Shown here: positions 28,169 to 36,991 of the stretch, one piece after another
Numbering within the stretch: position 1 is the first letter of the stretch
Layout: every line of letters begins with the position of its first letter
Source: Aureliella helgolandensis
GTDB taxonomy: Bacteria > Planctomycetota > Planctomycetia > Pirellulales > Pirellulaceae
Reading direction: 5' to 3'
Assembly: GCF_007752135.1 (NCBI RefSeq)
Contig: NZ_CP036298.1
Span: 6,138,859-6,202,858, forward strand
Length of the DNA stretch: 64,000 nucleotides
Notes under the pieces: generated by a model
What the model saw: only the letters and a program-made list of their open reading frames with translations
Database searches by the model: none
Told to the model about the DNA's origin: nothing
Program-made: the position numbers and the translations under genes

Positions 28169-29205
28169 TAGAAACTCTTTGACCAGCTCGCAGCCATAGT
28201 CCAGTCGGTTTCGAGCTGTATGCCGTTCAGATTTTGATACAGCGTTGGAACGAATTCGACGTTCAGCAGATGGGCGTTCAACAAGGCGGCACATCCAAGT
28301 CCAAGATTCAACGAATAGCCGCCTCGGAAGCTCTCAACATTAGTGCTAATCAAACCGTCTGGCGCCATAGGGTCAGCACCGCCGTAGTTGGTGCGCCATA
28401 AGTTCTCTACACGAATGCTCGTAGACAAATTTTCGGTTAGCAGGTGGCTGTACCAATTATTTAATCTGAACTCGTCACTGACAGAGTAACCGCGATAGTT
28501 ATGCCCAATCGGGAGATCTGTTTGGAACTGGGTACCGAACGAACCGAAATCAAAATAGCGTTTCCAGGTGATTCCCGGCTTTGCGTTGAACGTGCCGGAA
28601 CCTAGGCGCATTGGATAGGGTAGAGGCTGCTCCATAGCTCCGTCGGTTGGTAGGGATGAAATCCGAAAAATGCGTCCCGTCGGAGCAGAACCACCTAGAT
28701 TCAGAATGACGTCGTCGTCGTCGTCGTAATACAGTCTCACCAAAGCCCCGAACGAAGTGTCGCCGAAACCGCTATTGTGTGTCGTGAAGAAAGTCCCAGC
28801 CCCAGCAGGATTCATGGGACCGCGTATGTGATCCATGGTAATGCTTGGCATCATGATCATCGCGTACAAGGTAACGTTTTCGGTGTATCCTCGCATCAGG
28901 TGCAACATATGCATCTCATGGGTCATTTCAGTTGGTGACGCACCACGATTCGTCACTGGATCGCTGGTTGCGCCCCAAAGTATGGCATCTTGATCGCTAA
29001 GCCGCTGATCACCAACTCGATTACCATTCATGTACATGTTCATGTACTTGTACTCGACCATCCATTCACCCGGTTTGTGGACATGATCTCCCATTAGAGA
29101 AGCTGGAGCGTGCTTGTCGGCACGACCGCGATGGTTGTCATCAGCCCATAGTGGAGAGCCGCACGCTAGCAACGCTAGCATGATTGTCGTAGTCAGTTTG
29201 TTCAT
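28168..29205 (-). CDS. Exported outer-membrane beta-barrel protein (phenol MetA/transporter-like)
   Basis: A 345-residue protein from ATG 29205, which gives a clean signal peptide (MNKLTTTIMLALLACGSPLWA) and follows AAGGA; an 18-residue longer frame is less likely. After a His/Asp-rich segment there is MVEYKYMNMYMNGNR, a Met/His-rich stretch (SPTEMTHEMHMLHLMRGYTE), and alternating amphipathic strands ending ...TDWTMAASWSKSF with a C-terminal Phe, as in outer-membrane barrels. It resembles MetA-pathway or transporter-like porins found near metal or aromatic-compound genes. The Met/His richness may mean metal handling (inference). It is flanked on both sides by family B repeats. Confidence 0.7.
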   Translation of the reverse strand: MNKLTTTIMLALLACGSPLWADDNHRGRADKHAPASLMGDHVHKPGEWMVEYKYMNMYMNGNRVGDQRLSDQDAILWGATSDPVTNRGASPTEMTHEMHMLHLMRGYTENVTLYAMIMMPSITMDHIRGPMNPAGAGTFFTTHNSGFGDTSFGALVRLYYDDDDDVILNLGGSAPTGRIFRISSLPTDGAMEQPLPYPMRLGSGTFNAKPGITWKRYFDFGSFGTQFQTDLPIGHNYRGYSVSDEFRLNNWYSHLLTENLSTSIRVENLWRTNYGGADPMAPDGLISTNVESFRGGYSLNLGLGCAALLNAHLLNVEFVPTLYQNLNGIQLETDWTMAASWSKSF

Positions 29206-29596
29206 CCGTGAACCGTCCTTACTGTTAGAAAAAGCTCTCCACTGAGTCTGTATCTGCACAGCGAGTGTCTCTTCTCAACCTAGATTTGAAGGCTCGAGTG
29301 GATAAGCGCTGCAGTCGCTGAAGAACCCTCAAATCTTAACTATATTATCGCAATGTCATGTGGTCTTGAAAATTGAGTCGCGAGTTACTTGCTGGCAATT
29401 CCTGGGAACAAGGTCGAAACCGGAGAATGGGTTGAAGCTGACGGTGCAACTGGACACACAGAGATTTCAGATTGCGGCTTCTCGCTTTGTTCTACGGTAT
29501 CGCAATGCGTGAAACGCGTCCCAAGTCGTTCGAGAAAACCCAATAGCGTTCAGCGTCTGGGAGAGAGAGCCATGGTAAGAAGAGCCACAGAGAACG

Positions 29597-29768
29597 CACG
29601 GGGACACTGCACTTAGATGGGTGGAGTGCCGCCCCCCGCCGAAATGCAGTGTCCCCACCGTTTTTTGGAACGCACGGGGACACTGCACTTAGATGGGTGG
29701 AGTGCCGCCCCCCGCCGAAATGCAGTGTCCCCACCGTTTTTTGAAATGCAGTGTCCCCACCTTTTTTT
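29597..29768. repeat. Palindromic repeats with T-runs (family B, copies 3, 4 and a fragment)
   Basis: Two near-identical copies (29597-29663 and 29672-29737) of a palindrome with arms GGGGACACTGCA and TGCAGTGTCCCC and a GC-rich middle, each followed by ACCGTTTTTTG. A right-half fragment follows at 29744-29768. In RNA each would fold as a strong hairpin followed by U residues, so they may act as terminators for rightward transcription, though no gene runs into them. Confidence 0.8.
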
Positions 29769-30408
29769 TGAGGTCGGCGATGGAACGCTGGAGGAAGACA
29801 TTGAGGCTCGCTGGCTGACTCGCAACTCTCAAACGTTATCTCGCCACTGTTGCCAGCTGGCTTGACACTGGCGAACACGTGGCCGAATCATTGCTTCAGA
29901 TTAGGCTCACACCAGCCAACGCTCTTTGGCCTAACAAGCTCGACAGGCCTTTGCACCGCTGCGAAACGGATTCTTCATGCACAGTTCCGACAGTTGAGCC
30001 ACCATGACTTGGCAGATCACCATATATACCGGACCTCAAAGGGAATCACGAAACACTTGACCAGCTTCCATGCCCAAAGCTGGTCAAGGCATCTGTGAAA
30101 CGCTAAGCTCATGCGTTAAGACCGATTCCAGTCGATTGCCTTCGGCGTGAAGTTAAAAGATTGTAAAGGGAACAATCTCAGCCCTTGGAAGACCATTTTC
30201 AACTTTCAGGGGATCGCTTCCTCACCGCGCCGGCGAAGGCCGGCCCTCTGTCGCAGTTGGGCGGTTACATACAGTTTGGTGGACAGAATCTTTTTCCGCT
30301 CCAGCCAGCTGCCTTTTGTGTGCCAGCCTACGCATGAGTGGCACAAGAATTGCGTAACTCAAACGCATTCACCAATACACTGCGTGCACCACTCTACAGG
30401 CTAAAACG
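29769..30408. other. Intergenic, no gene seen
   Basis: About 640 bp before the next gene. Short open frames here have no start context or family resemblance. No RNA gene is recognised. Confidence 0.35.
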
Positions 30409-31377
30409 ATGTTGACTTACCGCCAACTAAAATTACTGGCGTTGACAATTTCGCTGTCGACATCTTCTGTGTGCGCCCTGTCTGCGGACCAGCAAAGTCA
30501 GCAGGTGAGTTCGAGCGATGATGATAGAAGATCGGCCAGTTCGGTTGCTATGACACCAGCTCCCCGGGCAATTCTCGTTCGCGTGCCCAGCTCTGTCATC
30601 GCAAACACGTTTGGTCAGCAACTGCAACATACGACTCCAGTAAATCACTGCATTCTGGGGACGCAGTCCAAGGGTACAGCCCACTGCATCAGCATTATTA
30701 GCGCTGAGCCAGTTGAATGCGAGATGGGAGCTAGCTTGATTGTCACCGTCAGGGGTAGTGTCACGTCGAAAACGGATGGTAGGAATGGACCGGCGATAAT
30801 TCAATCGCGATCGGACACTGGTTATGAAGCCCACAAGCAACTCATTTTTGACGGCCATGAGATAAGAACTCTACCGGCTACGATTTCTACACAGACGCAA
30901 GTAGAAATCCTCAATATTGGCAGCTCACTTCCCGGCGTGCGCGGACGGATTGTCACCAGGATTGCATCTCACAAAACCCGAGCTAGCCATGCAGAAGCGG
31001 AAGCGATCGCAGCGCGATTGAACAAACAGCAGCTGCTTGAGCGTATTGACCGCGATATAGACGCACGGGTGGCGGGGATGAATCATGAACTTGCACTGAA
31101 AACAGCAACGCTCCATCGCTTGATGGGGACTAAAAATCTGGTGAGCCAAAGCCACTCTGATTGTATTTTCTTGGGCGTCAGCACCGTTCCAAATCTGACA
31201 GTTGACTATCCTGAGGTGCAAACGGCGGATTCTAATGCCATCGAGTTGTGGGTCCAAACAAGCGAGGACGGAGCACACAGGCTGGATGTGAAAGAGCTCG
31301 TTTCCCAGGCGATTGTTTGGTGGGGCACCAGTGCTGACATTTCCGACCACAATCTATTGGGATTTGCTGGGAAGTAG
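30409..31377 (+). CDS. Exported protein of unknown function
   Basis: A 322-residue protein with a signal-peptide-like N-terminus (MLTYRQLKLLALTISLSTSS, cleavage probably after CALSA). The middle is beta-rich (residues about 50-190). A helical, charged segment at about 195-245 (RASHAEAEAIAARLNKQQLL) could be a short coiled coil. The C-terminal part (VSQSHSDCIFLGVSTVPNLT) is compact. I do not recognise a named family. It stands alone between two repeat-rich intergenic regions, and codon use looks like its neighbours. Confidence 0.6.
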   Translation: MLTYRQLKLLALTISLSTSSVCALSADQQSQQVSSSDDDRRSASSVAMTPAPRAILVRVPSSVIANTFGQQLQHTTPVNHCILGTQSKGTAHCISIISAEPVECEMGASLIVTVRGSVTSKTDGRNGPAIIQSRSDTGYEAHKQLIFDGHEIRTLPATISTQTQVEILNIGSSLPGVRGRIVTRIASHKTRASHAEAEAIAARLNKQQLLERIDRDIDARVAGMNHELALKTATLHRLMGTKNLVSQSHSDCIFLGVSTVPNLTVDYPEVQTADSNAIELWVQTSEDGAHRLDVKELVSQAIVWWGTSADISDHNLLGFAGK

Positions 31378-31617
31378 TTCTCCACGTTGCGCCCCACAGA
31401 ATGGTCTTCCGCGACCTATAACCGCCCCTCGTGGACGGGAACGTTCCAAAGTGCGCTCCAAGGCCTCGCAGTGAACAACTCCTGTCATCCGGAAGAAGCG
31501 ACGTTTGCCCGCCACACTTCCGCAGGAAACGATCGCAACGCGAACTTGCGGTGAGCTTCGCCACTGACTGCCCAGAAAAGAATAACCAACGCTCCCCCGC
31601 AACGCCCCGCAGAATTC

Positions 31618-32080
31618 GTAGCTACGCTCGCCAGAGCGTGGGGGCGTATGCAGGGAAGCCGGATGGTGGAACCTGTGCCGCCCACCGTCTGGCGACGGTA
31701 GCCACGAATTCAAGGGTGTGATTGCGGTGGTAGCTACGCTCGCCAGAGCGTGGAGGCGTTTGCAGGGAAGCCGGATGGTGGAAACTGTGCGGACCACCGT
31801 CTGGCGACGGTAGCTACGAATTCAAGGGTGTGATTGCGGTGGTAGCTACGCTCGCCAGAGCGTGGAGGCGTTTGCAGGGAAGCCGGATGGTGGAATGCGT
31901 GCCGCCCACCGTCTGGCGACGGTAGCTACGAATTCTAGGGTGTGATTGCGGTGGTAGCTACGCTCGCCAGAGCGTGGGGGCGTTTGCAGGGAAGCCAGAT
32001 GGTGGAATGCGTGCGGACCACCGTCTGGCGACGGTAGCCACGAATTCTAGCCCACCGTCTGGCGACGGTAGCTACGAATC
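31618..32080. repeat. 112-bp tandem array, four copies plus partial, with paired hairpins
   Basis: Copies start at 31618, 31730, 31842 and 31954, an exact 112-bp period, with a fifth right half at about 32047-32080. Each has a left arm GTAGCTACGCTCGCCAGAGC and a right arm ending GACGGTAGCTAC. The arms are inverted repeats of one another and each also folds alone (GCTC-GCCA-GAGC; CCGTC-TGGC-GACGG). The middle alternates between two versions (..GCCGCCCACCG and ..GCGGACCACCG) in successive copies. No coding sequence is evident. Confidence 0.88.
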
Positions 32081-32388
32081 CTGGGGTTCCTGCTCGCGGG
32101 AGCGTTGCGCTCGAAACAGAAGGGAAGAAACGCGAAAGTGTGCGTCGATCTTGCGCCACGGATTGAAACCCAAAACTTCCTCGCAGCCAAATGATAATCG
32201 CATTGATTTGTGTTAAGCTGTTGACCGATCGGGAGCAATCCAGCTCCCGTGCCGTCATCCCACCCAAAGCCAATGCTGGTCGCAGACTGTGCTAGTGTTC
32301 ACTACACCATGTCGATCGACAACCGCGCTCTTCATCGCACCAGCAGCCCTCAATTTGTGAGCGTGTCGTCCCACTTAAGAGTGATCGC

Positions 32389-32565
32389 TTACCAAACTTG
32401 ATCCTTGCGCACTGGCGAGAGCACCTTGAAAGCGTAGATCAGCAATGAATGGTTCGGCGAAATCATTCGCAGCACACTTACCGGTGTGATTTCGATCACC
32501 TGATTGAGAGCATAGTGCCGGTAGCCCACCAACCCGATTTCCTTAGCTTTTGAAACGCTAAGTTC
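32389..32565 (-). pseudogene. Unrecognised coding remnant, 5'-truncated
   Basis: One minus frame, open from an upstream stop, reads VSKAKEIGLVGYRHYALNQV then IEITPVSVLRMISPNHSLLI with a short tail ending VRKDQVW and TAA at 32391-32389. Composition and periodicity look like real protein, but there is no start codon and I recognise no family. It lies in the region upstream of the beta-propeller gene on the opposite strand. Confidence 0.35.
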
Positions 32566-32602
32566 CTGCCTGTTTCAAGCCCATAGTTCAGAAACATGTC
32601 CC

Positions 32603-34177
32603 ATGAAGCCCCGAATAATCCTCGCGTTTGTGATGCTGGCGTGTACCGCGAGTATGTTGCCGGTTCGCGCCGAAGACCGCGTTCTATTTTCGTTTGATGA
32701 TCACAGCATTCCCTGGCGGCATAACCTGAAAGTTACGCTAGTTGCGGCGGAGAAACATCCAGACAACCCTGTGCTGCGCCGTGGCCCTGAGGGCGCGCCG
32801 GACCATGGCCACGCGATTTTGTACGGCACTGTTTTGAAAGACGGTGATACGTTTCGCATGTGGTATCTCGGTATGATTCAAACGGAGATTGAAAAAGGGC
32901 AAGCTCCCGGCTGGTGGCGACCAATGTGCTACGCTGAAAGTAAAGATGGCGTGCACTGGACGAAGCCTGAATTGGGATTGGTTGAACTCAACGGCAACAA
33001 AAAGAACAATATCTGCCTCATCGAAGGTCCTGTCCATTCAATGACGCGAGTCAACGACTTCCTCTCCGTCCTATACGAACCGAACGATCCGGATCCGAGT
33101 CGGCGTTACAAAGTGGCCTACATTGCTCATATGCCCTACGACGATATCAAGGGTGGCATGAGCAATGTAGGTGTCCAGGAACAGCGCGTCGGGGCAACGG
33201 TTTGCGCCACCAGTGCCGATGGCTTGAGCTGGGAAGTGGTGGGAGATCGTCCGGCCAATGCGGGCGGCGAACGTTTCGAAGTGTCCTCACTCTACCGCTT
33301 TAGCGATTTCTACTATTCAACCGGTCAACTACTCTCTCCGTGGACCTGGCGCGCTGACGGGAGCAAAACCGAACGCCAGACGCTGGTCTTTCGGTCGCCG
33401 GATTTCCAAACCTGGTCGCAGGCCTCCGCCCACGCCTACTCGCGGCCTGGACAACTCACCACTCCTCCGGTCGCGGGCGAGCAAGGGCACATGGGCATGG
33501 GATTATGGAATCGCGGCAATGTGATGGTCGGCTTGCACGGCATGTGGCAAGATGCTGCGACGAGCCCGGAAAAGGGAGAGCACTGGAACAAGGGAGTTCA
33601 CGTCGATCTTGGCTTAGTCGTCAGCAACGACGGCGTGCATTTCCGCGAACCGGTACCCAATTTCAAAGTGATTGCACGCGGTGAGCCGGGGGCATGGGAT
33701 GACACAGCGTTGCTACAGGGCCATGCGTTCGTCAATCACGCTGACAAGACAATGATTTGGTATTCCCACTGGGACACCTCCGGACAACTGAAGACCATGG
33801 AGATTGGCTTGGCGACCCTGCGCCGCGACGGCTTCGGCTACCTGTCAGCTCAGGAAAAAGACAACGACTCGGAATTCATCACCGACTTCTTTGAACTCGA
33901 TGAAGAAGACACAATCTATTTGAACGTTTCCGGCGTATCCCCCAACTCACCGCTGACGGTCGAATTGTTGGATCATCGCGCTCAGCCGATTCCAGAATAC
34001 TCCGTGGCGATTTCCACTAGCGGCGTCCATGTCCCTGTCGTCTGGCCCAGACCAGCACACGCAGGGCAAAAGCGGGCGTTGAGAGTACGTTACCCGGTCG
34101 CGTCTCCGGCACGGGTTTACGCGATATACGTTAGCGACAGAGTGCGTCCAAGTCAGCAGGAGAGCCACGATGAGTAA
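32603..34177 (+). CDS. Exported five-bladed beta-propeller glycosidase-like protein (GH32/GH43-like)
   Basis: A 524-residue protein with a signal peptide (MKPRIILAFVMLACTASMLP). Residues about 40-430 show propeller blade motifs: GTVLKDGDTFRMWYLG, YAESKDGVHWTKPELGL, TSADGLSWEVVG, VVSNDGVHFREP, and SHWDTSGQLKTMEIGLATLR. Asp and Glu residues in the first, second and fourth blades are candidates for catalysis. The last 90 residues are a small beta domain. This type of protein is common in planctomycete sugar loci. The gene overlaps the next by 8 bp, so the two are probably cotranscribed. Confidence 0.78.
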   Translation: MKPRIILAFVMLACTASMLPVRAEDRVLFSFDDHSIPWRHNLKVTLVAAEKHPDNPVLRRGPEGAPDHGHAILYGTVLKDGDTFRMWYLGMIQTEIEKGQAPGWWRPMCYAESKDGVHWTKPELGLVELNGNKKNNICLIEGPVHSMTRVNDFLSVLYEPNDPDPSRRYKVAYIAHMPYDDIKGGMSNVGVQEQRVGATVCATSADGLSWEVVGDRPANAGGERFEVSSLYRFSDFYYSTGQLLSPWTWRADGSKTERQTLVFRSPDFQTWSQASAHAYSRPGQLTTPPVAGEQGHMGMGLWNRGNVMVGLHGMWQDAATSPEKGEHWNKGVHVDLGLVVSNDGVHFREPVPNFKVIARGEPGAWDDTALLQGHAFVNHADKTMIWYSHWDTSGQLKTMEIGLATLRRDGFGYLSAQEKDNDSEFITDFFELDEEDTIYLNVSGVSPNSPLTVELLDHRAQPIPEYSVAISTSGVHVPVVWPRPAHAGQKRALRVRYPVASPARVYAIYVSDRVRPSQQESHDE

Positions 34178-36728
34178 AAGTTCGAACGACTCCATGCAAA
34201 AATCACCTGCTGTAGCTTGGCTGCTGACTGCGGGACTGCAGCTTCTCAGCGTCTTCTGGGTGGCGCGGGCAGCGGCTCAGGAAACGCAAAATCCCTATCC
34301 TCCAATGCATCGCCTAACTTGGCAGGAATATGCAGGCACCCTCCAATTCTGGGAAAGCACCTATCCACAATGGGTCACTCTTGAGTCACGGGGGCTCAGC
34401 GGGCAGAACATGCCCGTGTATCTGGTCAGAATCACGGATCGTGATGTGGCCGATGAAGATAAGCAAATCTGCCTAATCACGACACTACATTGCGGACCGG
34501 AGCGAACTGGAACGTCAGGAGCATTGACCTTTATTGAGTGGATGCTGAGCGATGATCCATTGGCGGCAGAGACTCGACGGCGGCAGATCATTCTCGTCAT
34601 GCCAGTCGTGAACCCTGTGGCGTTGTTTCATACAGACCGCTGGGGTAACGAACACGGCGTCGAGTCCTATGTCGGGCGGGATCGCAAGGGCAAGGCCTGG
34701 GACGTGGAAACGCTAACGATCCGCAATCCCCAGGAGGCACCGGAACTGATGGCCGTGTTATCCGTGGTCGACGAATATCAACCCGAGATTCACGCTGATT
34801 TCCATGGTACGGGTCTTCAGGAATACAGACCTGACCAACTCGGTACGCGACAAACCTACCACGGCCAAATCATGACAGAGATTACGGGAAGCGCTTATTC
34901 GAACAGCGCACTGCGTCCCTGGGATTGGCGAGTGACCGAAGCCATGATCGATACCGGAAACGCGGCCGGATTTCCGTCGGATCGATTTGAGGCGGATGCA
35001 CAGCGCACTTTCTGGGGTTCTGAACTGAATCCATTGGCAAAGAAGGTATGGCCTGGAAAACCGATGTTCTACTCACAGCACTATTCCTATGCCAAGTACC
35101 ACACGATGCTCTGCACTCAAGAGGTGGCCTGGGAGCAAAGCATCGTTGCAAGAATGAAAGGACTGTTGCGCATCGGCAACCGAGTCTGGAATGACGAGCG
35201 GCAGCCGAGCTATCCGGTCAATCGACTGAAGCATTTCGTCGGGCACTTCGTCACCGCGTATGGCAACACGGCATCTGAGCGTCGCAAGAGCCGCGTTGAG
35301 CTATGGTCCCAACAAAGTCAATTTGCACTTGGATTCCTATATCCGCAAACAGATGGTCGCGAGAGCCTGATTTGTGCGACCACGGCTGCAGCCAAACGGG
35401 CCGTAGCCGCAGCTGATCTTCGCGAGTTGGAAGTGAATCTGCACGAGCCGTTCGCTGCTGACGCTCACAACATCAGGAAATTCCTCGAAGCTGGCCCGGA
35501 GATTAAGCTAGCCCTCGACACCCCGAGTGCGCAGCTGCTTGCCGCGAGCGATTCGGATGACGTTAAGCTTGAGAACGGCATCGGCTTCCGTCTGCGTTTG
35601 CCTTACCGTGCCCCAGCTGAGATCGAAGTACAGCTCAATGGCCGCTCCCTGTCCCCCAGTCCCACCGATGGCTACGAAACCTGGTTCGCGGATGGCTTCA
35701 CGCAAGTGCATGTCAACGTTCCACCTGCCAAGGCCAGCGAGACGGAACTGTATTTCATCACCTGCTCATATACGCCGGACGAGGTTCGCCCCACCGGCTG
35801 GATGCCTCCGGCTGCCGTCCAAGAACGATTTGCAACAGCCCAAGCCGATGCTACGCCCGCCACTTTCACAGACATGCCCTACGGAAAACACTTTCGTCAG
35901 TCGATGGATGTTTGGCTGGCGTCAGCTTCAACGCCCACTCCGCTTGTGTTTTACCTCCACGGCGGCGGATGGTCAGCCCAGGACAAGACCGATATCCATC
36001 AACACCTCGATGTGCGTGAATTTCTGAACGCTGGCATTTCCGTAGCCTCAGTCAACTATCGACTGCTCCAGGATGCCAATGCCGCCGAGGTCAGCCCGCC
36101 TGTACAATGGCCTCTGCAGGATGCCGCGCGTGCGTTGCAATATCTACGTTCGAATGCTGAAGCATGGAAGATTGACTCAGCCCGCATTGGCGCCTGTGGA
36201 GTTAGCGCCGGTGGATGCTCCTCGCTGTGGTTAGCTCTCCATGACGAGATGGCTGAGGAAAATAGTGACGACCTAGTTGCCCGCGAATCTACGCGATTGC
36301 TGTGCGCTGCAGGCAAAGCACCACAAACGTCGCTCGACCCGCAACAACTGAAAGAATGGATTCCGAACTACGAGTACGGGGGCAGCGCGTTCGGGTTTCC
36401 GGGTGCGACCCGTCCAGATTCCTTTGCGTTGTTCCTCGCCGCACGTGATTCGCTACTTCCAGAAATTCAACGTTATTCCCCCATCGAACACGCCAGCCAG
36501 GACGATCCTCCGATCTTCATGGAATTTCCTGCACAGGACAAAGCTCCCATTCTTGGAGAGCGGCAGACAGACCCCACGCATTCAGCAGTTTCTGGACTCA
36601 TGCTACAGCAGCGGCTGCATGCACTGGGCGTCGATTCGGAACTGCGTTATCAAGGCGATCGCAAGACGGGCAGTGCGAATATGCAGCAGTTTCTAATGCG
36701 CCAACTAAAGGGGGATGGCTTGGAATGA
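34170..36728 (+). CDS. M14-type zinc peptidase fused to an alpha/beta-hydrolase esterase
   Basis: An 852-residue exported protein (hydrophobic segment about 13-36). Residues about 45-370 resemble M14 carboxypeptidases: MHRLTWQEYAGTLQFW, LESRGLSGQNMPVYLVRIT, TTLH107CGPE111RTG as the first metal-binding segment, NPVALFHTDRWGN, and EIHADFHGTG for the second His. The first metal motif reads HxxxE rather than the usual HxxE, which is unusual. A beta-rich linker covers about 450-560. Residues about 565-850 form an esterase domain with H597GGGW and the nucleophile GVS679AGG. It lies between two propeller glycosidase-like genes, so the substrate may be a decorated glycan or glycopeptide. Confidence 0.78.
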   Translation: MSKSSNDSMQKSPAVAWLLTAGLQLLSVFWVARAAAQETQNPYPPMHRLTWQEYAGTLQFWESTYPQWVTLESRGLSGQNMPVYLVRITDRDVADEDKQICLITTLHCGPERTGTSGALTFIEWMLSDDPLAAETRRRQIILVMPVVNPVALFHTDRWGNEHGVESYVGRDRKGKAWDVETLTIRNPQEAPELMAVLSVVDEYQPEIHADFHGTGLQEYRPDQLGTRQTYHGQIMTEITGSAYSNSALRPWDWRVTEAMIDTGNAAGFPSDRFEADAQRTFWGSELNPLAKKVWPGKPMFYSQHYSYAKYHTMLCTQEVAWEQSIVARMKGLLRIGNRVWNDERQPSYPVNRLKHFVGHFVTAYGNTASERRKSRVELWSQQSQFALGFLYPQTDGRESLICATTAAAKRAVAAADLRELEVNLHEPFAADAHNIRKFLEAGPEIKLALDTPSAQLLAASDSDDVKLENGIGFRLRLPYRAPAEIEVQLNGRSLSPSPTDGYETWFADGFTQVHVNVPPAKASETELYFITCSYTPDEVRPTGWMPPAAVQERFATAQADATPATFTDMPYGKHFRQSMDVWLASASTPTPLVFYLHGGGWSAQDKTDIHQHLDVREFLNAGISVASVNYRLLQDANAAEVSPPVQWPLQDAARALQYLRSNAEAWKIDSARIGACGVSAGGCSSLWLALHDEMAEENSDDLVARESTRLLCAAGKAPQTSLDPQQLKEWIPNYEYGGSAFGFPGATRPDSFALFLAARDSLLPEIQRYSPIEHASQDDPPIFMEFPAQDKAPILGERQTDPTHSAVSGLMLQQRLHALGVDSELRYQGDRKTGSANMQQFLMRQLKGDGLE

Positions 36729-36991
36729 ACCGTCGGCTGTTCCTGATTGCATGTCGCAGGAATCCGCTTGCCACTAGCAATTCTACTCGCGCTGCTGTAA
36801 CGATCTATCGAGCCCTCAATTGCCTCCAAGAGGCACTACCATGCACTGCTGCCTGCTAGTCGAAAACCGGGCTATCCCCTCTTAGGATTGATGACAACCA
36901 CAGCGAGTCTTCGACTCCGGTTGCGAATCGAACAGCAGACCGCTGATCACTCACACTCAACATTTCACTTTACAACACTGCCTATATTCCC

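Noticed and set aside
27761-28294. 177-residue minus-strand open frame
   Set aside because: It is built from the two 152-bp repeat units and the end of the outer-membrane gene; its two halves repeat each other and match no protein pattern.
31618-32080. Regular repeats that could suggest a CRISPR array
   Set aside because: The repeated unit is 112 bp and almost fully conserved, with no short repeats separated by unique spacers and no cas genes nearby.
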